Made by a program: the position numbers and the translations under genes | Source: Priestia endophytica DSM 13796 | Lineage (GTDB): Bacteria; Bacillota; Bacilli; Bacillales; Bacillaceae_H | Direction of reading: 5' to 3' | Assembly: GCF_900115845.1 (NCBI RefSeq) | Contig: NZ_FOXX01000008.1 | Coordinates: forward strand, 62,001-126,000 | DNA: 64,000 bases | Notes under the pieces: model-generated | What the model saw: the letters and a program-made list of their open reading frames with translations, nothing else | Told to the model about the DNA's origin: nothing | Databases searched by the model: none | In this document: positions 38,175 through 46,722 of the stretch, piece after piece | How the letters are laid out: the number at the start of each line of letters is the position of its first letter | Numbering within the stretch: position 1 is the stretch's first letter

Positions 38175-38333
38175 TTGAAACCCAAAGTGGAATTGTACTA
38201 TATAATATCATCAAACGGTTGGGATATCTCTGGAACCGTATGGATTAACATCACTCGTTCTCCAATGGAAGAAGTGGATCAGAAACCACATTATATTTCT
38301 CAAGATTTAAACGAAATATTAGCGTTAGTATGA
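38175..38333 (+). CDS. Possible small ORF (52 residues, TTG start) or remnant
   Basis: Reads LKPKVELYYIISSNGWDISG, then TVWINITRSPMEEVDQKPHY, then ISQDLNEILALV and stop. Sequence is protein-like and its end is followed 30 bp later by a strong terminator. There is no convincing ribosome site before the TTG, so it may be the tail of a lost gene. No family recognised. Confidence 0.35.
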   Translation: MKPKVELYYIISSNGWDISGTVWINITRSPMEEVDQKPHYISQDLNEILALV

Positions 38334-38362
38334 TATATTGAAATGTAAATTCCTTCGCAAAC

Positions 38363-38398
38363 AAAAAGCGACGATGTTAAAAGTCATCGTCGCTTTTT
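38363..38398. terminator. Bidirectional terminator of CitMHS gene
   Basis: Perfect stem AAAAAGCGACGATG / CATCGTCGCTTTTT, 8-base loop. Confidence 0.88.
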
Positions 38399-38404
38399 GT
38401 TCTT

Positions 38405-39703
38405 TTAAAATGGAATAGCTCCTGTTAAAACAGCTATTATTGTCATAACTACAGTTGTTCCGATCGCCCATTTTAACAAGAATTTTTGATGCTCTCCAAA
38501 TTCCACCCCTACAAGTCCGATTAAAATAAATGTTGCTGGAACAAGAGGGGATAAAGGAAAGCCTACAGTTGAATGTCCTAAAAGAGCAGCTCTCCCCACT
38601 TCTGCTGGATTCACGCCAAAATTTGCTGCTGTTTCACTTAAAATCGGCAAAATTCCAAAATAGTACGCATCAGGAGAAAAAATAAAGTTAAGCGGAAGAC
38701 TTGTTAGAGCTACAACTAATGCCAAGTGTGGCCCTAACCAATCTGGAACAATTGAAACAATAGAATTGGCCATAGCATCCATCATTTTTGTACCACTGAA
38801 AACACCGATAAAAATACCTGCCGCAAACACAAGAGTACTGATCGTAACAAAGCTATGAGCGTGACTCAAAATTCTTTCTTGCTGTTCTTTTGGATTTGGG
38901 AAATTGATAAATAGAGCGATCGTAAAAGCAATCGCAAATAAAATTTGGATTGGCAATACTTCCATAACTAAAAGAACCATAAGCGTTAATGTAAGCAGTA
39001 AATTAAACCAAAATAAGTGTGTCCCTCCTTTTTCACCTGCTACAGCTTGTTCTGCGAGACCTTTTGTTTGTGTTGCTTCTAGATTAATAACACCTAAGCG
39101 ATCACGTTCTTTTTTGCCAAGTATATAAGCAGAAAAAAGCGTCCATAAAAGGCCTGAAATCATAACAGGAATAAGCGGGATAAATAGATCCGATACTTCA
39201 ACCCCAAGGCTTGCAGAAGCTCGCACTAAAGGTCCTCCCCAAGGAATAATGTTCATAACGCCCGCTGCTAATGCAACAACACAGGCTAAGACCAGTCGAT
39301 TCATTCCTAACCGTTTATAAAGAGGGAGCATGGCTGAAATTGTAATCATAAAAGTAGACGAACCGTCTCCATCAAGCCCAACAATGATTGTAATAATAGC
39401 TGTTGCCATTACAACCTTCAGTGGATCTCCTTTTACAAACGTAAGAATACGAGAAACCATTGGATCAAATAACCCTACATCAATCATTAATCCAAAGTAT
39501 AAAATAGCAAAAACGATCATAACCGCTGTTGGCGCGACAGTTATAATCCCGTCCATCATCATCTCGCCCATATTTGTCCCAAATCCCCCAATTAGAGCAA
39601 AAGCGACAGATACAAACACAAACGCAACAACCACTGAGAGCCTTTTAAAAATAACGAGAAAAAGAAAAGTAGCAATCATACAAAAACCTAATATCGACAA
39701 CAC
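38405..39703 (-). CDS. CitMHS-family citrate-metal symporter
   Basis: About 432 residues with a dozen hydrophobic segments. The chosen GTG start 39703 gives MLSILGFCMIATFLFLVIFK, which lines up with the start of CitM of B. subtilis, and AAAGGGGGA lies 9 bases before it; the ATG seven codons upstream sits on top of that ribosome site. Conserved loops include GLDGDGSSTFMIT and the NIIPWGGPLVRA stretch, both typical of the family. It imports citrate complexed with a divalent metal (Mg or Ca type unresolved) by proton symport. No adjacent two-component system is present. Confidence 0.86.
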   Translation of the reverse strand: MLSILGFCMIATFLFLVIFKRLSVVVAFVFVSVAFALIGGFGTNMGEMMMDGIITVAPTAVMIVFAILYFGLMIDVGLFDPMVSRILTFVKGDPLKVVMATAIITIIVGLDGDGSSTFMITISAMLPLYKRLGMNRLVLACVVALAAGVMNIIPWGGPLVRASASLGVEVSDLFIPLIPVMISGLLWTLFSAYILGKKERDRLGVINLEATQTKGLAEQAVAGEKGGTHLFWFNLLLTLTLMVLLVMEVLPIQILFAIAFTIALFINFPNPKEQQERILSHAHSFVTISTLVFAAGIFIGVFSGTKMMDAMANSIVSIVPDWLGPHLALVVALTSLPLNFIFSPDAYYFGILPILSETAANFGVNPAEVGRAALLGHSTVGFPLSPLVPATFILIGLVGVEFGEHQKFLLKWAIGTTVVMTIIAVLTGAIPF

Positions 39704-39963
39704 AACCCAAATCCCCCTTTGCATATAAAACAGTACAGTTAGAAATCCACCTTGAAAAGTCTAAATATTCTAAAAATTATATCTACACATGTTCTTCCCC
39801 TCACTTTCTTCATAACAGTTAAACTAGTATGTAAGCCTTATCATAGAAGATTAATGTTCATTATAGCATCTCTGTTGGGCCTTTTTCGTAGAAAACATAA
39901 ATTTTTAAAACTTTTTAGGACGAACCTCGTCAAAAATTATACATCTACAGATAAGGAGAGAAA

Positions 39964-40273
39964 ATGGAAAATTTTATTTTGGCCGTTTTCATTTGTATTA
40001 TCTTTCTATTAAACATTTGCTCTTTTATTTTTTTTAAACGATCACAATGGCGGTTTGTTCTATGGGGACTTTCTATAATGCTCTCGTCCCCTATCATTGG
40101 ATTTTTAAGCGGCAGTTTGCTCTTATCATTTTCAACATCTTGAACAAGGTGAAACCGGAGAAGGAGCTGCGTACGGAGGCGCTATTTTAGGGTTCTTTAC
40201 ATGTGCGAATGGATTTCTAATTCTACTAGGTGGTTCTATATATGTACTAGTCCTTAAACTTCGAGCGCGTTAA
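39964..40273 (+). pseudogene. Small membrane-protein gene with a frameshift
   Basis: ATG 39964 follows AAGGAGAG. The first frame gives MENFILAVFICIIFLLNICS, then two membrane segments up to FLSGSLL, and stops at 40141. Near 40120 a shift of frame continues SYHFQHLEQGETGEGAAYGG, AILGFFTCANGFLILLGGSI and YVLVLKLRAR to a stop at 40271. Together this makes one protein of about 100 residues with three membrane segments and a Gly-rich loop. A single indel, real or a sequencing error, splits it. A perfect terminator follows immediately. Family not recognised. Confidence 0.75.
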
Positions 40274-40282
40274 ATTAAAAAG

Positions 40283-40320
40283 ACAAACAAAGAGGGACAA
40301 CAAAATTCCTCTTTGTTTGT
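40283..40320 (+). terminator. Terminator after frameshifted membrane gene
   Basis: Perfect stem ACAAACAAAGAGG / CCTCTTTGTTTGT then T-run. Confidence 0.88.
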
Positions 40321-40325
40321 TTTTT

Positions 40326-40816
40326 TCTCTATTTAACAAAGTGTCATGAAATACATATCATACATTGTTTTATAGGCTTCTGTATTTTTCTATAGAATTT
40401 CTATGAAACCTTATTTTAATAGTAAAAAGAGAGATTTCTATATAAATTTACTTTTGTAAGCATCCATAGATTTATATAAAATTTGTGGTCGTTTGCGTGG
40501 TCATGAGGTCGGAATATGGTCATCATGTTTAGTATTGAGCCAAACTATACAGCATATCCTTTAGTAACACAAGGAAAAGTTCAGATTCCCTATCATAAAA
40601 GGGGTGTGGACTTTCTAACTTCCCTGAAAATGTATCATGTTAACTAAAAATAAATACACTATTCATATTATACGAGGTTGGATAACTAGACACTTAACGC
40701 TTAACCCCTAATAAAATACATACTTTGTTGCTTTCAAAAGAACGAGGACAAGCATCCAAACAGAATCTATGCATTTTCATATATATAGTAAGTCTCAAAT
40801 AAAGGAGGCTCCTTGT
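40326..40816. other. Intergenic stretch before collagen-like gene
   Basis: No firm gene. A 43-codon plus-strand frame at 40516-40647 (MVIMFSIEPNYTAYPLVTQG and on) looks partly protein-like but has no ribosome site and no recognised family. Nothing else seen. Confidence 0.35.
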
Positions 40817-41281
40817 ATGTGTTTTTATTGTAGAAGAGATAAGTTTCATGGAAAAGGCAAAGGAAGGCCGTGTACTCATAAAAGAGAGAATAATTGTTGT
40901 CCTTGTTCTCGTTGTTATTCTTGCTCTAATTCCCGACCTCCTTGTTGCCCGGTATTGGGGCCGCAAGGACCGCGAGGTTTACCAGGGTCACAAGGACCAC
41001 CAGGGCCGCCAATTTCCGGACCAATACAAACAACTAGTTTATTATATTTTACTTTTTCAGATGGACAGAACCTTGTGTATACAAATAGTGATGGTTTTGG
41101 AGAATATGGAATAACTGAGATACTATCACCAAATGAAGTTTCCTATATTAATTTGTTTATTAATGGGATTCTCTAACCTCAAAGTAATTACCAAGTAGAA
41201 AATGGAAAATTAACTTTGTTGGTGGATGAAGCTCCTTCAGAAGGTGTACCTATTACTCTTCAGTTTATAATTATTAATTAA
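40817..41281 (+). pseudogene. Collagen-like DUF4183 protein with internal stop
   Basis: ATG 40817 follows AAAGGAGG. The N-terminus is Cys- and basic-rich ([28 protein letters not shown]), then a short Gly-X-Y collagen-like run ([18 protein letters not shown]), then a DUF4183 domain ([20 protein letters not shown]). The frame is cut by TAA at 41174-41176, but after that stop it continues in frame with [20 protein letters not shown] and on to FIIIN, exactly the rest of the domain. The TAA stands where family members have Gln (INGVLQP), so one C-to-T change of CAA explains it. Related Bacillus proteins are suspected spore-surface components. Confidence 0.82.
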
Positions 41282-41402
41282 TGAAATGATTTATATATAT
41301 TATGATGTGTTTTACAGCTGAAAATGGGGTGGAATCGAGGTTTTAACAGAGAGAAACATAATCTAAGATACATTCTTATCTCGATTGAAAAAATGAATAT
41401 AG

Positions 41403-41448
41403 CCAGAAAGGGATCCATATTCTCCAAGGAGAATTGATCCCTTTCTGG
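41403..41448. terminator. Long bidirectional terminator hairpin between DUF4183 genes
   Basis: Perfect 13-bp outer stem CCAGAAAGGGATC / GATCCCTTTCTGG and an inner stem ATTCTCC-AA-GGAGAAT; lies between convergent genes. Confidence 0.8.
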
Positions 41449-41464
41449 TTATAAAATAATAGGA

Positions 41465-41743
41465 TTAGTTAACTACAATTTCAATAAGGATCGGCGTTGC
41501 ATCATCAAGTACATCGCCACCTGGAATAGTTATAGTAGTAAGGGTAGCGGTATCAGCTGTTTGAGGCTGCACATTTATATATAAAACATAATAAGCAAAT
41601 GATGCTGGAAATGCTGTAGTGGTTGCACCAGTGTCATCTATAAAAGTTGTCGCTGCAATTGCAAACGTTGCACCAGTACCTGTACCATCTCCTATTGTGG
41701 CACTAAATTTTCTGGAAGCCATGAAGGGTTTGATAATAGGCAT
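41465..41743 (-). CDS. DUF4183-domain protein
   Basis: 92 residues starting MPIIKPFMASRKFSATIGDG, rich in Thr, Ala and Gly, with the segment FAYYVLYINVQPQTADTATL and the end GGDVLDDATPILIEIVVN, matching the strand pattern of DUF4183 (LYINGVxQ, IPGGDVLxxxTPIxLEFxVN). No signal peptide or membrane segment. It faces the broken collagen-like DUF4183 gene across one terminator, a paired arrangement of the same domain. Function unknown; spore-surface location is only a guess from family members. Confidence 0.78.
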   Translation of the reverse strand: MPIIKPFMASRKFSATIGDGTGTGATFAIAATTFIDDTGATTTAFPASFAYYVLYINVQPQTADTATLTTITIPGGDVLDDATPILIEIVVN

Positions 41744-41944
41744 TTATATTCACTCCTTCCCAAATAAATTAGGGCAAATTTGTTAGCGAAAAAACTTGTC
41801 CCTTTTCTAGTCTATTATTTTATTTTTTTGGTAACGGTAAATGATTTAATACATAAGCACATTTTTGTAGAATTTTGATACGTTTAAATTGCTTTTTAAT
41901 ATTTATTTTTCTTTCTTTTTAGTTTGTGTATGTTACCGGTTATT

Positions 41945-42667
41945 TCATTTCATGCAATGGTATACATTATTTTGAGCTCTTAATAGCTGTACTACCATTT
42001 CTCCTACTTGTCTACCAAGTTTTAAACCTTCATCATTATCAACTTTAAAATGTACTCCAGCATATAAACGAGATTGAGCACTTTGTTCCATCAATTGACT
42101 CATTGTAGAGGACTCCTGAGGGAAAAAATAATTTACTATTACTTCTGAGCACCCTGCAATTGTTGCATGTGCAGAAGGATAAGCTGGAAAACGTGGTGTA
42201 AATAGAACGCTGGGTATATTTCTGTTGTACTGATTTGGACGTGCTACATCCCAGAGATATTTTAAAAACCATGTTATAACACATACGTCATTTATGGCAG
42301 CATGAAAATAACCTAATATTCTAGCAGTATATGGTGAACCCATTCTATATCTTTCAGCGAGACTATAAATCATAGGTGTAACTTTGGAAGTTAGTTCATC
42401 TGAACCCCAGTATCGTGCGATTTGAGCCTGTTGCGATGTTAAGGAAGCCGATGTTTGTTCTACAATTAGTAATTCTCTGTTCCAATCAATAGTGTCAGGA
42501 TTTCTAATGTTCCAATTGATACGTCGTTGAAATGGATCTAAAAAATTGTTACTTCCTTCTCTTTTTATAAAAAACATAGGCCAATATCCTGCTTCAGGTG
42601 AGCCTTTAGGAGGGGTCTGTTCTCCTGGATAAGGATGTTCTGTCCATTTTCTATAAGGTATCCGCAT
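41945..42667 (-). CDS. Vanadium-haloperoxidase / PAP2-like protein
   Basis: 240 residues from ATG 42667, which follows AGGGAG; a TTG three codons earlier lies too near that site. The C-terminal half carries the three oxyanion-binding motifs of the vanadium chloroperoxidase/acid phosphatase superfamily: DVARPN (Arg-Pro), YPSAHAT (PSxH) and SRLYAGVHFKVDND (S-R-x5-H-x3-D). It is shorter than fungal haloperoxidases but full length for Bacillus members. No membrane helices, so a soluble haloperoxidase or phosphatase. Substrate unknown. Confidence 0.82.
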   Translation of the reverse strand: MRIPYRKWTEHPYPGEQTPPKGSPEAGYWPMFFIKREGSNNFLDPFQRRINWNIRNPDTIDWNRELLIVEQTSASLTSQQAQIARYWGSDELTSKVTPMIYSLAERYRMGSPYTARILGYFHAAINDVCVITWFLKYLWDVARPNQYNRNIPSVLFTPRFPAYPSAHATIAGCSEVIVNYFFPQESSTMSQLMEQSAQSRLYAGVHFKVDNDEGLKLGRQVGEMVVQLLRAQNNVYHCMK

Positions 42668-42789
42668 AAACTCCAACTCCCTATGTAATGTTCTTTTTGT
42701 TTCTTATGATTAAGTATAGAGAGATATGACAATTCATTGAAGATACACTGTTGCTATGGAAACATCGTTTATATGATTGTGCCTATGTA

Positions 42790-42824
42790 AAAAGCCATTG
42801 GAATCTTCATATCCAACGGCTTTT
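42790..42824 (-). terminator. Terminator of the VOC gene
   Basis: Stem AAAAGCCaTTGGA / TCCAACGGCTTTT with one G-U/A-C imperfection and T-run. Confidence 0.8.
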
Positions 42825-42983
42825 CTTCCGATAACAAAAATTATGTTAACTTGATTTGTGTATTACGTACATGCTGTATCAGTTTTTTATAATAATTAGA
42901 TATTTGTCCACTTTGTCTTTACTTTTTTCACATATAATGCATGAAAGAAACTTAATTTTGAAGCAATGCTGATTAATCGTTAA

Positions 42984-43367
42984 TTACTTCTGCACAATCT
43001 GAATAAAGTTGCCGCATGTATCATCGAAGACAGCCAATGTGACTTCGCCCATTTCTGTCGGCTCTATAGTAAACTTCACACCGTATTTTATTAATCGTTT
43101 GTATTCTTCGCGAACATCTGCAACGCCAAACATTGTTGCTGGGATGCCTTCAGCAAATATTTTCTTTTGATACTCTTTGGCCGCTGGATGGTCATTCGGT
43201 TCGAGCAAAAGCTCGGTACCGTCTTGATCATCGCGAGAAACAAGGGCTATCCACCTATATTCGCCGACGGGAACGTCATGCTTTTTTACAAAGCCTAGCG
43301 TTTCTGTATAAAACTTCAATGCCTTGTCTTGATCTTGAACGAAGATACTGGTAACAATGATGTTCAT
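42984..43367 (-). CDS. VOC-family protein
   Basis: 127 residues from ATG 43367 (behind AAAGGGGG). One VOC (glyoxalase/bleomycin-resistance) unit pair: VTSIFVQDQDKALKFYTETL at the start, ELLLEPNDHPA in the middle and LAVFDDTCGNFIQIVQK at the end. Of the usual metal ligands the first His is absent (position of Thr/Ser in IIVTSIF), so catalysis is uncertain; many such Bacillus proteins are of unknown role. It lies downstream of an ArsR regulator in the same direction and is probably controlled with it. Confidence 0.82.
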   Translation of the reverse strand: MNIIVTSIFVQDQDKALKFYTETLGFVKKHDVPVGEYRWIALVSRDDQDGTELLLEPNDHPAAKEYQKKIFAEGIPATMFGVADVREEYKRLIKYGVKFTIEPTEMGEVTLAVFDDTCGNFIQIVQK

Positions 43368-43470
43368 AATGGTATTGCCCCCTTTGATATTTGCGACGTA
43401 TGGTACTCTGCTAACAATCTGGCTCCAAGCAGGAAAACCCATACATTCGTCAAAAGTTTTTTTAATAAAA

Positions 43471-43749
43471 TTACTCTATCCATCCTTTCAGCAAATTTTT
43501 AAGTGGTTCATTGTTGAATATAAGTACTCGATATTTTCCCTTTCGTTTTGATTTTACAAGCCCTGCATCTTCTAATGCAGAAAGATGTTTAGCTATCGCC
43601 TGTCGCGAAATGGAAAGGTCGTGCTTCATAATGAGACGTGCCGTAAGTTCATACAACGTCAGCTCGTTGCGTTCGGATAGTTCGTCTAATATAAGTCGCC
43701 GAGTCGAGTCGCCAAGTGCTTTGAATATAGCGTCTTTGTTCCAATTCAT
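43471..43749 (-). CDS. ArsR-family regulator, probably leaderless
   Basis: 92 residues starting MNWNKDAIFKALGDSTRRLI. Winged helix-turn-helix with ELTARLIMKHDLSISRQAIA and KHLSALEDAGLVKSKRKGKY, the usual ArsR/autorepressor pattern without the metal-binding Cys-x-Cys motif, so it is not an arsenic sensor. Start chosen at 43749 because a strong promoter (TTGACA, 18 bp, TATAAT) ends 7 bases before this ATG; upstream Met codons would lie in the promoter. Followed by the VOC gene. Confidence 0.8.
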   Translation of the reverse strand: MNWNKDAIFKALGDSTRRLILDELSERNELTLYELTARLIMKHDLSISRQAIAKHLSALEDAGLVKSKRKGKYRVLIFNNEPLKNLLKGWIE

Positions 43750-43755
43750 ATAACC

Positions 43756-43795
43756 ATTATAAGCAACCATAAAGTTACTTGTCAATAAAAGTAAC
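43756..43795 (-). promoter_or_regulatory. Promoter and palindromic operator of the arsR-type gene
   Basis: On the minus strand TTGACA (43785-43780), an 18-bp spacer and TATAAT (43761-43756). The -35 element lies inside an inverted repeat GTTACTT (43774-43780) / AAGTAAC (43789-43795), well placed for autorepression. Confidence 0.75.
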
Positions 43796-44206
43796 CTTAT
43801 AGTTGCATAATAAGGGAACCATATCATATAATCTTTTTCTTCAACAACCTAAGTTCACTTCATCAGCTCAAAAAGCCTTATTCAATTATTTGGCCCGATT
43901 GTTGAACAAGAAGTAAAAGGGTGATACATATGAGTTATGTATAATATGTACCATCCTTTATTTTTTAAGACTTTTTACGATTTAGGTCTTGATAAGATTT
44001 TATCAGGCAAATCTGCATACTCGTGAATTTTATTTAAGTTTAGATTTACATATTTATCTTCTACATTATCCATAATACGTTCAAGACCTCCACCATTAAA
44101 TATACCCCACCTCAAATTAAATGATTTAAACCTTGATTTGTCTTATAACATCACATGACGTTATGGTATAATCAAAGTTCAATAGTTGTTTAAAAGGAGG
44201 GAAAAC
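43796..44206. other. Intergenic stretch before frlR with a gene-tail remnant
   Basis: At about 43840-43916 the plus strand reads LFLQQPKFTSSAQKALFNYL, then ARLLNKK and stop, which looks like the C-terminal tail of a lost gene but is not recognised. At 44143-44172 an imperfect palindrome (TTATAACAT ... TATGGTATAA) resembles the putative FrlR operators further on. Confidence 0.4.
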
Positions 44207-44947
44207 ATGAAGTTAAACACTCATAGTTCTACACCTTTGTATATTCAATTAAAACAAACGCTTACTGAAGATATTAATAAAGGCGTTTACTCACCAGGAG
44301 AAAAACTACCAATTGAAACAGATTTATGTGATATATATGGAGTAAGCCGTATTACTGTCAGAAAAGCTGTATTGGATCTCGTTGAAGATGGTCTTCTTAC
44401 ACGTCAGCAAGGAAAAGGTACATTTGTACAGTACCCAAAAGCAAAAAGAGAGCTATTCGCTGTCAACGGACATGCGGAATATATGTCTGAAATGGGGAAA
44501 GTACCTAAAACAAAAATGCTGTCTTTTGGACTTAAAGCAGCAAAAGCAAACATTGCTGATATTTTGTCTATTTCTCCCGAAAGTGATGTTCTTGAACTAC
44601 AGCGTATTTTATTTTACGATGACCAGCCCCTCACCTTAGAAATTTCTCATTACTCTTTAGAACTGCTACCAAAGTTAAATGAATATGTTCATAATTCTGT
44701 TTCAATGTATGAAACAATTAAAAAGCATTATAACGTAACCCCTGTTCATAACAAAAAGTTATTAAATATGGTATTTGCCAATGCTGATGAAGCAAAGCAT
44801 TTAAAATGTGAAGTAGGAGAACCTCTTTTTAAAGTGGAGAAAGTGGCATATGATGCTAAAAAAAGAGCCATTCACTCTTCTTTTCTTTACTATCCTGCAA
44901 ATCGCGTAACATTTACAATTGATAGCTTAATGTCAAATGGAAAATAA
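44207..44947 (+). CDS. frlR: GntR-family regulator of fructosamine operon (UTRA type)
   Basis: 246 residues from ATG 44207, preceded by AAAAGGAGG. N-terminal winged helix (TPLYIQLKQTLTEDINKGVY, then LCDIYGVSRITVRKAVLDLV and the LTRQQGKGTFV wing) and a C-terminal UTRA ligand domain (LELQRILFYDDQPLTLEISH). Convergent with frlD, as in B. subtilis where FrlR represses frlBONMD and is relieved by fructosamine-6-phosphate-type compounds. Palindromic operator candidates lie before this gene, before frlO and before frlB. Confidence 0.85.
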   Translation: MKLNTHSSTPLYIQLKQTLTEDINKGVYSPGEKLPIETDLCDIYGVSRITVRKAVLDLVEDGLLTRQQGKGTFVQYPKAKRELFAVNGHAEYMSEMGKVPKTKMLSFGLKAAKANIADILSISPESDVLELQRILFYDDQPLTLEISHYSLELLPKLNEYVHNSVSMYETIKKHYNVTPVHNKKLLNMVFANADEAKHLKCEVGEPLFKVEKVAYDAKKRAIHSSFLYYPANRVTFTIDSLMSNGK

Positions 44948-44986
44948 AGAAAGACTCTGCTAAATTAGGCAGAGTCTTTCTTTATT
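44943..44986. terminator. Bidirectional terminator frlR / frlD
   Basis: Perfect 18-bp stem AATAAAGAAAGACTCTGC / GCAGAGTCTTTCTTTATT with 8-base loop; it overlaps the last codon of frlD. Confidence 0.9.
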
Positions 44987-45821
44987 GAACCATTTTATAA
45001 TTTGGATTATACTCTTTTCCATATCCAAAAGCTCCATAATTTTGACACGTTTGGGAAGCAACAGTTGCTCCTTTTTGCATTGCTTTAGCTACATCTTGCT
45101 CTTCTCCATATGAAGAAAGGAAGCCTGCAATAAAAGAATCTCCTGCTCCTAATGTATCGACAACTTCGGTAGGAATAATTGGCTGTTTGAATATCTTATC
45201 ATGAGTAGAAAGCAGAGCCCCTTCTCCACCTCGTGTTATACAAACCATTTTCGTTCCTAATGAATGAGCTTTTTTCATTAGTTCCATACACTCTTCTTCA
45301 GATAAATCACTGCCTGAGAAAAAGGCATAATGAATATATGGACACACTCTTTTTAAATAGTCGTCTTCGTAGTTTGTTGAGAAATCAAACGAAATATCGA
45401 TAACCTCACTCAATTGTGGAAGACGGTATTCTAAACGACTAAATACACTTGTATGAAGGAGATCATGCTTGCTAATATAATGAATATCTTGTTCGTCTAA
45501 AATAAGGCCAAGCCTTGATTGAATGCCTCCTTTATTTGAGCCTTCAAAAACGCGGTCCCCATCTTTATCTAGCGCAACAAAAGCCATTCCGTTTTCACCA
45601 ATTGCCCTTCTTACTCTACTAGTATCGACTCCTTCTTGCTTCAATGAATCTACAACGTGGGCAGCACATTCATCGTTTCCGACAATCCCCATATATGCGC
45701 AAGGATCATTTGTAAGACGATTATAGAAAACCGCTACATTTAGAGCATTCCCCCCTGGATAAATCTTTCCTTGATCTCTGTAATAGTCAACAACATTATC
45801 TCCAATTCCAATTAATTTCAC
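44982..45821 (-). CDS. frlD: Fructosamine kinase (PfkB family)
   Basis: 279 residues from GTG 45821, which follows AAGGGAGG and yields MKLIGIGDNVVDYYRDQGKI, lining up with FrlD of B. subtilis. PfkB signatures are PGGNALNVAV near the N-terminus and DTLGAGDSFIAGFL (anion hole plus catalytic Asp) near the C-terminus. It phosphorylates fructose-amino acids at C6 after uptake, giving the substrate of FrlB. Last gene of the frl operon. The longer frame to 45857 overlaps frlM and lacks a ribosome site. Confidence 0.9.
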   Translation of the reverse strand: MKLIGIGDNVVDYYRDQGKIYPGGNALNVAVFYNRLTNDPCAYMGIVGNDECAAHVVDSLKQEGVDTSRVRRAIGENGMAFVALDKDGDRVFEGSNKGGIQSRLGLILDEQDIHYISKHDLLHTSVFSRLEYRLPQLSEVIDISFDFSTNYEDDYLKRVCPYIHYAFFSGSDLSEEECMELMKKAHSLGTKMVCITRGGEGALLSTHDKIFKQPIIPTEVVDTLGAGDSFIAGFLSSYGEEQDVAKAMQKGATVASQTCQNYGAFGYGKEYNPNYKMVQ

Positions 45822-45834
45822 TGTAAGTCCTCCC

Positions 45835-46722
45835 TTATTTGACACTTCCACTAGCAATACCTCTAATAAAGTATTTTTGCATAAATAGAAACAAAATAAC
45901 GATTGGTGCTGCTGATATTGTTAAGCCTGCTAGCAGTACGCCCCAGTCTGTTTGCAAAGCATCTCTGAACTGCATTAATCCGGCTGGAATCGTGCGTAAG
46001 CTATCATCATCAATAAAGATGATTGCAAACATAAACTCATTCCACGTGTAGTACGCTGTTAAAATGGTTGTTGTTAACAAAATAGGCACGCTCATTGGAA
46101 TAAAAATCCTAAATAAAATACCTATACTTGTACAACCATCAAGACGAGCCGCTTCTTCTAACTCTTTTGGAATGGATAGAAAGTAGGCTCTAATAAGTAA
46201 GATTGTAAGAGGGATGCGATATGCTACATAAGGCAAGATCAAAGCCCAATGTGTGTTATAAAGCCCCAATTTTTGAATAATATTATATAAAGGAATTAAG
46301 CTTACTTGCGGTGAAAGCATTAATCCTCCTAAGCAAATCACAAGAATAAACGTTTTTCCCTTAAATTCAAAACGTGATAATCCATAGGCACCTAGCGCAC
46401 TAACCAAAACCGTCAATATGCAAGACAAGCCTGTGACGATCACACTATTTAAGAAATAGGAAGAAATCCCGCTCTCCCATGCAGCTACATAGTTTTCAAC
46501 TAACCATGTTTCCGGAAGTGACCAGCTGTTTGTGAAGATTTCCTCTGTACTTTTAAAAGAGCTCATCACCATCCATAATAATGGATAAGCAATAATAAGA
46601 AAGTAGAAAATCAACCCAGCATAGACGAATGTTGCGCTTCTGTATCCTTTCTTTCTTTTTACTCTTTTCACATCACTTACCGTTTCGGGAGTCATCATAC
46701 TTTGTTTAGGAACTTGCATCAT
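45835..46722 (-). CDS. frlM: Fructosamine ABC transporter permease
   Basis: 295 residues with six hydrophobic segments and the MalG-type cytoplasmic loop EEAARLDGCTSIGILFRIFI (EAA motif) that contacts the ATPase. An N-terminal basic cytosolic tail of about 28 residues precedes the first helix. Overlaps frlN by 4 bp (ATGA), so it is translationally coupled. Works with FrlN, FrlO and FrlP to import fructosamines. Confidence 0.9.
   Translation of the reverse strand: MMQVPKQSMMTPETVSDVKRVKRKKGYRSATFVYAGLIFYFLIIAYPLLWMVMSSFKSTEEIFTNSWSLPETWLVENYVAAWESGISSYFLNSVIVTGLSCILTVLVSALGAYGLSRFEFKGKTFILVICLGGLMLSPQVSLIPLYNIIQKLGLYNTHWALILPYVAYRIPLTILLIRAYFLSIPKELEEAARLDGCTSIGILFRIFIPMSVPILLTTTILTAYYTWNEFMFAIIFIDDDSLRTIPAGLMQFRDALQTDWGVLLAGLTISAAPIVILFLFMQKYFIRGIASGSVK

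Noticed and set aside
39752-40012. Plus-strand 86-residue frame
   Set aside because: Composition is not protein-like, and the better supported start with ribosome site at 39964 lies in a different frame.
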